64,000 bases of DNA from Cycas panzhihuaensis (taxonomy: Eukaryota > Cycadophyta), in assembly GCA_023213395.1 (NCBI GenBank), contig CM041465.1:240071741-240135740 (forward strand). The letters are read 5' to 3'. The notes beneath the pieces were generated by a model. The model ran no database searches and had not been told where the DNA came from. It saw only the letters and a program-made list of their open reading frames with translations. A program made the translations under genes and the position numbers. Below are positions 24,654 to 36,240 of the stretch, piece after piece. Each line of letters begins with the position of its first letter. The first letter of the stretch is position 1.

Positions 24654-27124
24654 CTATTGCCCCACTCCTGGGGTATCATCTCATAGTCAGTGTGATCCCT
24701 GTCCTAGGGACCATATGCCTCCCTGACTCTGCCTATGTCTCAGGGAGATCCCTGACTTGCTGCCCTCATCTTGTGGCCTCCTCGGGGTCATCATTGTTGT
24801 GTGGTTATGCGTCCTACTCCATGATGATCTCGACGCCACCTGGTCTACTAGCTAATCATATCTTGCCTAGATATGATCCCGCTCACTCTCCACACTCTAG
24901 AGTCTCTTCTCCTTATTCTAAAATCTCTCATCCATCCCTTAGAGATGCTCCTCTAGCACTGCCATTCTAATCTGGCTCTCTGCATCTCCACCTGCACCTC
25001 CCTGTGCCTCTAGCACTTGTACTTGACTTCATAGAGTGTCACTCTCGACTCGGGTCTTATCTAGCTTACCTTGGAGTCATCCCACACGTACCTCGTGCTC
25101 CTGGGACTCTGTGATCCATACGTCCCTCATCCTAACTAGTTAGGTGAATGCCGCAGTGTGGGCTCCTACTGATCTAGGCTCCTCTCTTGCCTGGATGGGA
25201 GGCTACCCCTCTGCATAGGCCCGAGGGAACATCTCCTAGACTATGGCCTCTACCAACCTCTAGATCTCAGCTACTCCTACAAAGTCCAACATGCCATGTA
25301 TCAGCACATGTAATCATACATATCAAACTTAAACTAAAAACTAAGTATCTGGTAATCGAAAGATAACAGGAAAAGGTAGCATCTCACCTACTGGGGCTAT
25401 CAGCTCCTCGACTCTGATGATCGTCTCCTCCCTGCGTACTCCACCAGCTCCCGGTACTTCCTCCTCCTCTAGTACCACCTCAGTAACTACCTCAGCTACT
25501 GGGATATCTCCACCCCACTCTATGGGTGATGCTACTACCCTAGACCTCCCTACTATCCTCAATCGGCACTCTCATGTTTGTGGGCCCCTAACACCCTCTG
25601 TAGTCCCAAATGGACCTGCCTCTCCCTCTGCAGCTCTCGACAGACCCGCCTCTCCTCCCTCAGCTCTCGAGGATCCTACCTCTCCACCTGTCGCTCTAGA
25701 CGAGCCTGCCTCATCACCTTTGTCGTCTCCATCATCATCGTCATCATCTCCAGGGGTGACTCCCACTCCATATGCCTTGTCATCACTGCTCAACCTCACC
25801 CCTCAATATAGATCAAGAATATAATCTACCATGGTGAGGAGGTCTAGTGATGTAGCCTCCATTAACCGATGCACATGGGCCTGATCCTCGGTCCCTCTAA
25901 ACTGAGTCTGCCACCTGTGGACCATGGGAGCCCACTCTAAAATGGGGTGCGGTCCTCCTACCGATGCCACTACTCTAAAGTTATCAAAGAATTAGCACTG
26001 CAATAGGGTGCTATATGAAAGTCCACCTTGCCCCGTCACCCTGATAGTATCTAACTGTATGACTAGGTTAGCCACTATCAGAGTGGCCCAATTTAACCTC
26101 TTTCCAGCCTCGCATCTTCGTACCGCATCCATCCACCTGTCGGGTATATCTCTATAGTTCTGTTTCTGAGATATCCAGAATTGAATGCATAGGGTGATCA
26201 ATTTCCTCACATGAGGAACTCTGGACATAACCATCATCTGTAGGGGTATCCCCCTCCTCTCCCATCTATCCAGTCTAGTAAAGAATGTAGCTGCCTCTCT
26301 ATGTGCTGCCTCATTGCTAGGCAGTACCCCCAGTGATGTTGACTGTCCTATCGCTGGCACTCCCAAAATCCTCCTAATATCCTTCAACGTGACTGTTACG
26401 TCCCCCACCTGGGGAAGGTAGAATACATGTCTCCTCTTATCCCAGTGTGAAACTATGTCAACCAAGAGATGTTGGTCTGACATATACTGTGGTGTCCGTG
26501 TGACCTTCAGCAGGCCACGCCATACTAAAATCTATTTGTCCCCATGGGACATCATCTCTATGAAACTCAACATGGCCATCCCTATGTTCTCGCAGTTGTC
26601 CACTGTGATAACTACCTGCAAAATGCCCAAAAACTAATCAGAGCCTGTTTAAATCCTTCCTATTGGCCCTTAGGACTGCCTCGTCTCCTTCCCAGACCGG
26701 GATTTGGCTCTCCATTAGGCCATCTTTTATTTTTCTACTAGTCTAGCTTCACACCGTGTTAAACTCCATGGTACCGCGGAGTTTAGCATGGGTCCCGCTG
26801 TGACCGGGGCCCTACGACAAAGATTGCAACACTGCGATCTTCACCGTGGTGCGAATGTCACCCCCCCAAAAGGAGGGGTTTCTTGCCCAAAAATCCCAGA
26901 ATTTTATTCTTGGGTGGGCCTCCCTCCAGCCCACTAGGCCCAGAGCTTCCTAATGCCCTGGTCCTCCCTCTCGCTAGGTCTAATTTGAACTTTAGGAGAT
27001 CATCATTCATCCTTAAGGGGCCAAAAACTACCCTAAAAATCAACAAAAAGTAATAAACTTCGAAGCACGAAATGGGGTTGGGTCTAGATGATCCACTCAC
27101 TAGATCTAGTCTCGCCACTGCCAT
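24654..27124 (-). pseudogene. Element A antisense spliced PMD gene
   Basis: Exon 1 is 27,124-27,101 (ATGGCAGTGGCG..., 8 codons, then GTGAGTGG). Intron 1 ends TTTTGCAG before exon 2, 26,615-25,388. A 111-bp intron (25,387-25,277) precedes exon 3, 25,276-24,654 (ends CAA TAG). Phases agree (0, then 1). Exon 2 carries a plant mobile domain (about 26,480-25,990: LLVDIVSHWDKRRHVFYLP, TLKDIRRILGVP, RKLITLCIQFWISQKQNYRD). An acidic Asp run and repeats of RATGGEAG type follow. Exon 3 is charged and likely coiled coil. Known PMD proteins act in nuclear gene silencing; a role here is inference. There are a few stops, for example near 26,530. TATA and divergent RNase H lie upstream. Confidence 0.75.
26760..26785. 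promoter_or_regulatory. GGTACC palindrome in intron 1 of A's antisense gene
   Basis: The arms TAAACTCCAT and GCGGAGTTTA flank GGTACC; 2 of 13 pairs mismatch. Elements C and D have closely matching palindromes at the same place in the intron. Confidence 0.6.
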
Positions 27125-27852
27125 CTCATCACTCTGGTCCTGTTGGTTATCTTTGCACCTCGATCCAATGATTGAATCTCCTCCTACATCTCTCTGAAGT
27201 TGTGTAGCGCTCTACTGCATAAGGGAAGGTCTCTAAAATCATTTGCGAGCCCATGAAAATGAATTCCATTTTCATCAAGTTTCCTTATATAGGTGGGGGC
27301 CTCGATGGGCACTTCCTCCATTTCCTTTGCCGTGATAGCCCTTAGGGCCATCCTTCATCCTTGATCATCATTGCCTTCTGGCCCATGCTCCTATTTTACC
27401 TTGATGGCCTCTATTTTTCTCATCTTCATAGGTGCATTTATGGCACCTGTTTGCCCGCCTTCATGAGGCCCCTTCTGTCTCGTTTTATGTGCCACCTTTG
27501 TATATACCGAAGTTTACACTTTTTTGGCTCATTTCACTATCCTGGATCTATTTTTGCCACCCTCTTGCACTTCTGGGGTCCCAAGAGGGAGCATCCCCTC
27601 TATTTGGGACCACGTCTTACTTTCCTAAGTAATGTTTGCCACCCTAGTGTGGCCTTTTCGTCGCTCGTTCTCTCCCAGTGATCGGATAGTCTACTCCCAC
27701 CCTTGGGTAGCCTCGTTATCGGGTCCTCTTACCCTTCATGACCTTTACAATTAGCTATTTAAGCTTCTCACAATTACTCTCTATCAATCGTGTCCCCTTG
27801 ACATCACCGACTTTGTCATATTTTGTCTACTGAGACATATTTCCTCTCATTC
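27125..27852. promoter_or_regulatory. Divergent promoter region between antisense PMD gene and extra RNase H (element A)
   Basis: This interval of about 730 bp has TATATAA (- strand, 27,285-27,291) facing the PMD gene and TATTTAAG (+ strand, 27,756-27,763) about 97 bp before the RNase H ATG. Between them a stretch (27,361-27,681) is conserved in C and D at nucleotide level, but its open frame is not of a known type. Confidence 0.45.
27285..27291 (-). promoter_or_regulatory. TATA box of the antisense PMD gene (element A)
   Basis: TATATAA on the - strand in the context CCACCTATATAAGGAAA, 167 bp upstream of the exon-1 ATG. D has CCGCCTATATAAGGAAA at 56,312, also 167 bp upstream. C has TATATGA at 42,491. 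Confidence 0.65.
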
Positions 27853-28275
27853 ATGGCGCTTCTCATCTTCATCGACAGCGAGAGCTGCGGCAACCCCAGT
27901 CCTTCTGCTGCCGTATGGATTCTCTATGACCCTTCCAGACATGATTTCTTGTGTTCCAAAATCTTCCTCCCCAAGGCCACCAATAACAAAGCTGAGTATA
28001 TGACTATTATTGAGGCTCTCACCGATGTGCTTTATTTCCACTGTGGGCCTACCGTCCTCTTTTGTAACTCCCAGGTTGTGGTGTCCCATCTCACCCAGGT
28101 CTACCAGGTGTGATGCCCATGCTTGAGAGCCCTTGCCTTGACCGCTAGGTCCTTATTGACTTCTTTTCCATTTGTCGATATCTTGCACATCCCTCGGGCC
28201 CTCAATGCTAAGGCAAACAACCTCGTCCACCTCATCCTTGAGTGTTGTCTCCCTCTTCTTGATGACTGCCTCTGA
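27853..28275 (+). pseudogene. Element A extra (archaeal-type) RNase H
   Basis: A 140-codon module starting ATGGCGCTTCTC and ending TGA at 28,273, exactly the length seen in C and D. It has IFIDSESCGNPSPSAA (first Asp), ATNNKAEYM (Glu), LFCNSQVV where the third acidic residue should be Asp, and NAKANNLV where the fourth should be Asp. One in-frame TGA lies near 28,111. C retains all four acidic residues. In Tat elements this second RNase H is known. Here it is separated from INT by the antisense gene and may have its own promoter. The copy is inactive. Confidence 0.85.
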
Positions 28276-28660
28276 GAGACTTACTTGGTTGCCTTATCGC
28301 CCAAGTCTCGGGCCATCTTGCACTTCACCTTGAGATCTGTTCACACCTCCAAAAGCTAGCCACTAATGAGGTTAAACTATAGCGACCTTCAGGTTTGCTC
28401 ATTCACTCTTCTCTTTGTACTCTCACGATAGGGGCATCCCCCTCATCCGTCATAGCTTTTGATTAATTCCCGAGTGGCGCATAGGCATCCCTTATGTTGT
28501 CTCCACCCCTGTTCTCATATCCACGTGTTCTACCATAACACTCGCTAGCACCCTTGGCTCTTGTCACTATTATGATTATTACATATACACATGCTGCTAA
28601 CAGTTTTTGTTGCCAGATTTTGCCATCGCACCATGCTTTTGAGCAGCGAGGCTCTACTAC
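28276..28660. other. Spacer between extra RNase H and 3' LTR (element A)
   Basis: The reading frame of the RNase H continues with similarity to C but many stops. An AT-rich patch near 28,570-28,600 corresponds to the (TA)n tract of C and D. No other feature. Confidence 0.4.
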
Positions 28661-28671
28661 CAAGGGGGCAG
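28661..28671 (+). promoter_or_regulatory. Polypurine tract (element A)
   Basis: CAAGGGGGCAG directly precedes the 3' LTR. The same CCAAGGGGGCAG precedes the LTR in C. It primes second-strand DNA synthesis in LTR elements. Confidence 0.8.
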
Positions 28672-31655
28672 TATTTCCCGACTACCAGGAATGGGTATGG
28701 ATAGATCGACTGAGGTAAGCACAGGTATGCTTCTCTCTCCTATCTTGGCTACTTCAGAGATTGTAGATTGAAGCATTGGTTAGATTGCATGATTGATTGG
28801 CTCATCTTTATGATTGATTATACATTTTTACTTGAGTATTTAGCATGTCCCTAGCCTATGATGACTCGCGAGACCTACCTCTCCATGAGGCAGGTATCCC
28901 CATGGCACTCTGTAACCCTTTGCATCACCTCCACATCGCCTCGAGCTACAACCAACTCATGTGGTCCATTCATGCCTTTGTCACGAGTATTTTGTACCAT
29001 TCCATAGTATTTCTGGGAACCCCACCTCTTGATGTCCTACCCAGTCTAGCTAACATGCTTACTTGGACTATCCCTAGCCACCTGGATGGGAGGGCTAGTC
29101 CCTCCTGAACCTAGAATATCCTCATTTAGGGCTCCTAGGACCCTCGTCATTGCTTTTATAGATTTTTGGTCCCGCACCACTGCAAACTTAGTGGTATCGC
29201 GAAGTTTGTTGTGGTACCACGAAGTTTACTATGGTGCGACAGTTTATCACTATTTTTTTAAATCCCCCATGGAAATTCTCACATTTTTCATAGAATTTCC
29301 ATGTGGATTAGTCACCACCGAAGCTCCAACCTAAACCTAATCACTCGATTAGGTCTAGGGCTGGGTATAAAGTCCAAAAAACCTTATTTTGGCCTCTCTT
29401 CCATCACCTCTTGAGACTCTCTCCTCCTGTTCTCACATGAATGCCCTACAAAAATGCTTGCATAATTGAGTTTTTTGCTTCACCAACCTGAGATTTGCTT
29501 GTTACAACACTGGTTTATGGCTATAAGCTCCTCCATTAGCACCTCTAAGCATAGATCCATGCTTAGGTGTGGCCTCCATGCTTCTCTCTCAGTATTTAAC
29601 AAGCATACTCCTCCTACAACTCAGAGAAAGCCTGTAAGCTCCTCCAACCTACCAGTTTCTACTATCTATAGGGGCACACCTGCTCCTCACATAGCCTAGT
29701 AGGTATTCCACACCTTTTTCCACCTTCTACTTTAGGTTTCCTTTGCAAATGTAAGCCCTTTAAGCATACAAATCATTTCTTTGTGTTTTGCTACATGAAA
29801 AAACCATTGTTTCTATTTATTATTTCTCGTACCCTAGTCATCTCTCAACCTCCCTTGGTTTTCTCTAAGAAGGCTGCAAGAGAGGGTTCACAAGGTGTGA
29901 GTATAAAGAAGCAAGGCAGGATCTATACCTACTAAGCCTGCTCCTCAAGGGCAAACCCCTGCTCCTCCTTCCTCTCCTTCATCTGTGCCTTCCTTGGGCC
30001 ACCCAAGAGTCTTTGAGACTGGGCCTGCCTTAGGTTTCAGCATGTGCAGCACTTGTTGCACTAATCCCAGGTCTACACACCCCTCTTTTGGGCCTCTCTT
30101 TTAGCCTAGAACAGTGCTTGATACTCTTTCTGGCTTTGGCATAGCCTGCATTGCAATTTGCTGCCTGTAGCATCCTTGCAATGTAGGTGACTTTTGCAAT
30201 TCTTACAACATTCATTTCCCTTTCCATATTTTTCCCATAGGCTATTCTGATCTATTGTTTCCTGCATCTTGGGGCAGCATGGAGGTGCATTAGTAGGAGG
30301 GTTATCCATTCTAAGGCTAACCTCCTCTTTGCTGGGCAGGTGTTGGTGCTTTCTTTAGGGATTTACAAAGTTGTTCTTTGTGGTGGGTTGGCTAACATAA
30401 TGCACTATATTTCAGCACTTGGTTTTATATTGTTGTATATATATCTACTTTGCTTCTTGGCAGCCCCTCTTGGGAGGGTGAAGATCTTTGTGGGTGCAAG
30501 TTATGCAGCGATACTTGTAGGGAGAAGGTAACACCCCAATCCAGGTAAACTCTTACCCTCTTCCTTTTCTTTATCACTTTTCTGCTTCCTTGCATAGTCA
30601 TTTGCTTTCTTTTCTTTCCTGTTTAGTTTCTCTTTTTACAAGGGGAAGGTAAGGAAGCCCCACTCCATCTCCATCTTGACGACTGTGTATTGAGTAAGGA
30701 TGGGAAGACATACGCGGCACATGAGCAAAGGTTCTCCTTCGGTTGCGCGACGTTCCAAGTACGCACCATACCCTCTTACCTAGCTCTTTCTTTTCTTGTT
30801 GCTATTAGGCATATATTCTTACATGACAAACCACATAAAAAGAGAAGGATAACAATTTGCTTCCACGCATTCACCTTGCATTCATACATTGCATGAGCAC
30901 TTTCTTAGGAAAGGTGCATCTTAGGGATTACACTCCCACCTTTCTATCTTCACTGAATTATAAATATCCCCTTAGTGGTGCATCATCATGTTAGCATGCA
31001 TGCTTGTGTGTGTGTGAAATGTTCCTTCTCCTTAAGCTTTCATTGGTAAAAAGAAAAGAGAGTGAGAGAGTGTAGTTTGTATCTTTTCTTTCTTTGAAAG
31101 TATACATAATATCACTCTTGCCACCACTACCTCTACACTTCACGTCTTTAACCAACACACACATAACCTTCCTCATCCTTGCCAAGGTTTGTGCCTCTCT
31201 TCTTTGCATTACGGCAAAGATTTCTCTTTTGCCTCCCCCCTTCTCTTCCTTTAGGCCTACCCTAGCTTTTTTGACCTAGGGTGTCTTACTTGCACCTATT
31301 GTACACTCTTTTATCACCCATATGTGCCTGCCACACTTGTGTCACGTTCCTTACTCATAAGGGACCTCTCCCTTTGTGGGTCTCCCTTTTTCCTTCTGGC
31401 CATCCAAGGGTGGGGGGACCTCACCTCCTGGGGCTATCCGAGATACCTCACTTATGTATGACCCATTGAACCAAAGAGTTAAGCTATTTCGAGGAAGTCG
31501 TACGCTATTCGTGGGTCCTGAACCTACATTCTAATGCATGGACACCCTGTGTGGTGTTTTCTTCCACTTGTAGGATGATACTTATATTCCTAATTTTGCC
31601 ATTGACTAGCCTAACCCCTACCAAGTGTAGTTACCATCCCACAGACATGATTCCA
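28672..31655 (+). repeat. 3' LTR of element A
   Basis: It begins TATTTCCCGA (G-to-A change from the expected TG), ends GATTCCA, and is followed by GAGGG. It pairs with 14,354-17,321 over its whole length, including the TATAAAG box and the GGTAC cluster (29,182-29,236). Confidence 0.93.
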
Positions 31656-31660
31656 GAGGG
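31656..31660. repeat. Target-site duplication, right copy (element A)
   Basis: GAGGG, identical to 14,349-14,353. Element B's exon 3 resumes here. Confidence 0.93.
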
Positions 31661-31765
31661 TAAGGACATGACCTTACAAAGATGCTAGAGGAGCCTAGTC
31701 CTTGAGTGAGAGACCAGGGTATCCTGAGGGAGACACACCATGATTATAACTCGCCCCATGGGACT

Positions 31766-32578
31766 ATTGTATCAAAATTTTCATTAGAGGAAGGCTTTAG
31801 ACCTTTGAGGGGGTTCTATACCACATATATATATGATTGTACATCCCCCCTACAAGGATTTTAGCTTCTTAAGGCACGTTGTGCTAACACATTTTTTGTA
31901 TTATTATTCATGATTATGTATATAGAGATAGGGACCAAACTGGTACCCCATTTTGATACAAATTTTTTATTTGCTTTGATGGTTATGGATGTATGGATAT
32001 ACAAATGTATGATGTAGATACATAAATGTGGATAGGTCTTGTTATGTTATATATTCTCTTATATATATTCTTTATATGGCATGGAACCCACACAAGGCAC
32101 ACATAATCACCAAGTAGGTTAGTTAATATTATATAGTCGTTAGGTGAAGGAATCACGTTTCCCTTCAAAGGAAGTAGCGAGCTCAGAACAAAAATAGAAA
32201 AAATGGGTATGGATACTTTAAGAGCACCATGAGGAGACAAGATTTATCATAGGGAGCCTCCTATAGGTGGCAACTCATGCTTGCAAGTAGATAGAGTTAA
32301 TTCCTAGAGAAGGGGCCACACATAAGTATGGGGATATGTTCATATAGTGACATATCCACCACTACCCATAAACTAAAGAAAGGACTCTGCTTGTTGACAG
32401 GAGGTATGACACCTTTAGAAAAAGACGTAGCTATCTCAGTAATGAGTGGAGTCACTAGAAAACTCGAATGCATGTCATGCCTCCAGTGAGGATATTCGAG
32501 TAGTTTAGGCTCATTTCAGAGCGAGGGACTGATTCCCTTTCTACTTGGAAGGAGGAAGAATCAATTATAAAATGTCTT
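31766..32578. other. Convergent spacer of element B
   Basis: Holds the two conserved 3' blocks: TACAAGGATT near 31,832-31,870 (after the antisense gene) and AGTAGTTTAGGCTCATTTCAGAGCG at 32,499-32,523 (after pol). The rest is AT-rich with short TA runs and no gene. Confidence 0.45.
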
Positions 32579-33740
32579 TTAAAATTTTTTGTTTACAGCT
32601 TTATCGAACTCGAGGTCTTCCAACATGGCTATTTTATATACACTAGTGTTGAGGCTCTCAAGGACAACAAAAGGGCCTACCCCTTTAGGGCCAAATTTAG
32701 ATAGGCAATGATAAATATACTCTATCTTGAGGACTTGGCCCCCGAGATTCAAGGGCTGAGGATGTAGATATTTGTCATACATCCTTTATGTCCTAGCCTT
32801 GGAAGTGAGGTTAGCTTGGTATGTAGCCAAGTGTCTCTCGTCCAAATCCTCAAGGTCAATTAGGAGGGCCTAGTTATGCCATTCCTCATTAACAAATTCT
32901 TTGAGGGACACCCTTAAAGAAGCGATCTCAACTTCTAAAGACAACACCACCTCTATTCCGTAAACTAAGGAGAATGGTGTCATTCCCGTGGTAGTGCAAA
33001 TTGAGGTTCGATAGGCCCATAGATCCAAGTGGAGTTGGGTGTGCTAATCTCTTTATGATTGAGAAATGGTTTTCTTTAAAATGTTGATTACGGTTTTATT
33101 AAAAGATTCAATTTGGCCATTGGCCTGGGGGTATTAAGTGGATAAAGTCTTATGAGAGATCTTGAATTTCTCATAAAGTTCATCCATCTTCTTATTACAG
33201 AATAGAGTTCCATTATTTATGATGAGGACATTCATGACCCCAAATTGATAGATAATGTTTTGATACACAAAGGTGGCAATCATCTTATTGGTTGTGGAAG
33301 ACAATGAAATGGCCTTAACCCACATAGTAAAGTACTCAGTTGTAGTTAGGATAAACTTATGCAAGGCTAAGGAAGATGGAGTAATGACTCCAATCAAATG
33401 TAATCCCTGTTGGGAGAAGGACCATGGGGATATGACAGCATGTAACACCTTAGAAAGGTAGTGGATAACTTTGGTGTGCTCTTAGTAGTAGTGACAATGT
33501 TGTGCATAGGCATGGGCATCTTTGAATAAGATTGGCTAATAGTACCCCATGTGAAGAATTCTTTGGACTATTGATTAGCCTCTAAAGTGGCCTCTACAAA
33601 TGCTACTATGGCATTCATGAAGAATCTGATTAATCTCCTTGGGATTGATGCAATGAAGGAGAATGCCATCAAAAAATTTCTTGTATAATACTTCTTGCAC
33701 AAGGAAATATTATCGAGCTGAAGCCCTAACACGTGACTTC
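32579..33740 (-). pseudogene. Element B integrase, broken
   Basis: On the - strand the zinc-finger part lies at about 33,740-33,480 and the core at about 33,448-32,960 (HLIGVI, LIINNGTLFCNKKMDELYEKF). The C-terminal domain is at 32,880-32,579 (GPFVVLESL...YKIAMLEDLEF). The second catalytic Asp block reads INNG, so Asp has become Asn. Several stops and frameshifts interrupt it. The order matches A and C. Confidence 0.75.
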
Positions 33741-35270
33741 ACTTTATCGCTAGCATTGGTAGGATATTATTGTTAAGTGAGGTATTATATTATATCCCCA
33801 TACCATTTGCTATTAGTCAATGGATAGGGGGGTGGGTGTTAGACAGATAGGATGGGCTCATCCAATAATGAATCATTAACTAGAACTCTAAGAGAAATAG
33901 GGATGGGGATGTCAACCAATTACTTCACAACTATCATCCCCTTCTTAGATTTTTAGTTAATAATTTTAAGGTTATATTCTGAAAGGAGGATAGCCCATTT
34001 GCCTAAACTTCCTATCATGTTTGAATGGGTTAAGAGGTATTTTAATGGATCAGATTGGATAATCATATAGGTAGTGTTGCATAGGAGGTAGTGTCTAAAC
34101 TTCTTAGTAGTGTGGACTAATGCTAAGAACTCCTTTTTGGCTGGTGGATAATTTAGTTATATCACCATGAATGTGTAACTGATAAAATAGATAGCCCTCT
34201 CAGATTTAGAGTCATCTTCTTGGGCTAATATGGCACCTAAGTATTCATTGGTTATTGAGGTATACAAGACAAAGGGGTAATCAAAGAGAGGAGGAGCCAA
34301 CATAGGAGTGGATACAGGAGCCCGCTTGAGCTCTTGAAATGCTTCCTAGGCCATAAGAGACTAGATAAATGGGGCTTTCTTCTTTAAAAAGTTAGTTAGA
34401 GGTTTGGCATTTATGGTGAAATCTTCCAAGAAACATCTCAAGAACCCCAAGCTTCCCAAGAATGACTTGATTTGTTATTGGATTCTTGGGGCTGCATCTT
34501 GATAATGGCCTTAATCTTATCAGGCTTGATTTAGATTCCTTGTTTAGAGACTAGGAAATTTAGAAGCTTACCAACTATCATTACAGAAACATATGTAAGT
34601 GCATTCAAGTTGACATGATATTTATGGCACCTCATAAAGATTGCTCTAAGGTCCATAGGATGATTAGTCCTCTTATAGGAGAGACCTATCATATCATCCA
34701 TGAAAACTTCAAGAGTTTCATTTATAAGATTATAAAAAATAAATTGCATAGCACATTGGTAGGTGGCACCTACATTCTTTAATCCAAAGGGTATGGCCTT
34801 GTAGGAAAATGCCCCTCATGATGTGGTGAAGGCTATCTTGTGATAGTCTTTAGAGAATATTTGGATTTGATTATATCTAGAGAAGCCATCCATTAAGGAC
34901 ATGACTTTGAATCTGGAAGTTCGATTAATGATTTGATCAATAATGGGGAGAAGGAAGTTGTCATTAGGATAAGTATTGTTGATGTCTTAGAAATCAACAC
35001 ATATCCTAATCATTCCATTTTTTTTGGCAACAGGTATGATGTTAAAAACCTATTTAAGGTAATCTATAGAAGTGATAAGACCTATGTCTAGTAGCTTTTC
35101 TACTTTTATTTTAATAATAACTAATAGTTTGGGATGTAAAAGGTATTGCCTTTATTAGACAAGGTAAGCACCCAAGATAGTAATGAGGTTATGGGTGATG
35201 ATACTAAGATCTATACCCTTCATATCCAAGTAATCCTATGCAAAGACATCATGGAATTCTTGGAATAATA
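33741..35270 (-). pseudogene. Element B reverse transcriptase-RNase H, broken
   Basis: RT runs from about 35,270 down to 34,460. The catalytic box reads VFMDDM near 34,690, intact in sequence although the frame around it has stops. LLNFLVSKQGI follows at 34,535-34,565. RNase H covers about 34,440-34,060. Compared with C the decay is heavier, with many stops and small indels. Confidence 0.75.
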
Positions 35271-36240
35271 GAGTATATTCCTCTATCTCTTGAAGAGAAC
35301 ACTCTGCCCCAACCTTAATGACCTTACTGGGGGTAAGGACAATGTCCTTAATTGCTCCTATATATATGGCATTCCCATCCTCAAAGTGAATGGGGGCTTA
35401 GTCAATCAAAGGATGAGCACGAGTGTCTGGTTAGTTTGGGTTAGCTAGGGGTGATCTAAGAGCCAAGTACTTTCGTTAGCTAGGGGTGATCTAAGAGCTA
35501 AGTACTTTCAAAAGCTAAGTCTATGGTGTCTTGAAGGGAGTTTAGGTGCAAAACTCATTAGATGCTCTAGTAAGGCTTTGCCATTCTCGAAGCAATCTAT
35601 CCCATGGATAGTCTTTCTAGGAATGAATTGAGAAGTAGGTGGAGGAGTGACGGGCATGTAACGATCGACCTACCACTCTATATAATGAGAGGATTCTTCA
35701 AAGGAGTCTGAGGGTAACCTCCTATGCTGATGCATCCTATCTCGGGGAGGGGAGAGCTAGCTAGGATCTGGGTCATAAACAATAGTCTCATCATGTGAAA
35801 AGAGAGACTCTTTGACCTTGTTATCTATGGGGGATGGCGAGGATTGGGCAGTAGAGAGCTATTGAATCAGTTTAAGACCTATGCATGCTAGGAGGTTAAT
35901 GGTGCATGGATCTTGGAATAAAATAGTAGAGGTATTATCTTCATGATAGGTCCTAGGTCAGGATGTGGGACTTTGAGAAGGGTAAGAGGGATGCCTCCTT
36001 CACACATTGAGAAGGGATATAGGATGAGGAGGATCCTCATAATCATCATCAGACTCTTGGTCACTCATGACGATGAGATACCCATAGCATCTGAAGCCAA
36101 TAGGGATGAAACAAATTAGGTTAGATGGAGAAGGATGTGTCTCCTCTCCTTCTTAGGCATTTTGAACATCGATAGAATAATCAACCACTAGGTCATATGG
36201 ATCTTGAACCTCATTGGTTGACCCAAAGATTACTTGGCAG
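35271..36240 (-). pseudogene. Element B Ser-rich linker between PRO and RT
   Basis: Matches the linker of C (48,300-49,000), with dense stops. It contains a 35-bp tandem duplication (units starting 35,440 and 35,475) not present in C. Confidence 0.55.

Larger units (their letters stand above)
14354..31655 (+). mobile_element. Element A: complete but decayed Tat-like Ty3/gypsy retrotransposon
   Basis: A 17.3-kb element with 5' LTR 14,354-17,321, PBS, gag, PRO, RT-RNase H and INT (to 23,914). An antisense PMD gene (24,654-27,124), an extra RNase H (27,853-28,275), a polypurine tract and a 3' LTR (28,672-31,655) follow. It is flanked by GAGGG duplications. Internal stops, a frameshift near 22,445-22,480 and a deletion in RT mean it cannot encode its own enzymes now. 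The LTRs are clearly alike but differ at many scattered, mostly transition, positions, so insertion is not recent. Identity was not computed. Confidence 0.93.
12684..31765 (+). pseudogene. Element B antisense PMD gene, broken and split by element A
   Basis: The parts are exon 2 at about 12,684-13,749, an intron at 13,750-13,881 (GTGAG...GGCAG), and exon 3 at 13,882-14,353, continuing at 31,656 to about 31,765 after the 17.3-kb insertion. Exon 2 translates to a plant mobile domain with the family-like run SHWDYRRHIFHLP followed by a VRRI helix. It aligns block by block with the copies in A, C and D, but has many stops. A degenerate copy of the GGTAC palindrome lies near 12,436-12,455. Exon 1 is not recognisable. 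A 48-bp tandem duplication (units starting 13,453 and 13,501) sits in the acidic region. The product would be nuclear if it resembles other PMD proteins, which is inference. Confidence 0.65.

Noticed and set aside
25417-25824. Pro/Ser-rich + strand frame in element A and mirror frames in D (58,708-59,223) and C (43,900-44,313)
   Set aside because: These are the opposite strand of the repeat-coding region of the antisense PMD gene.
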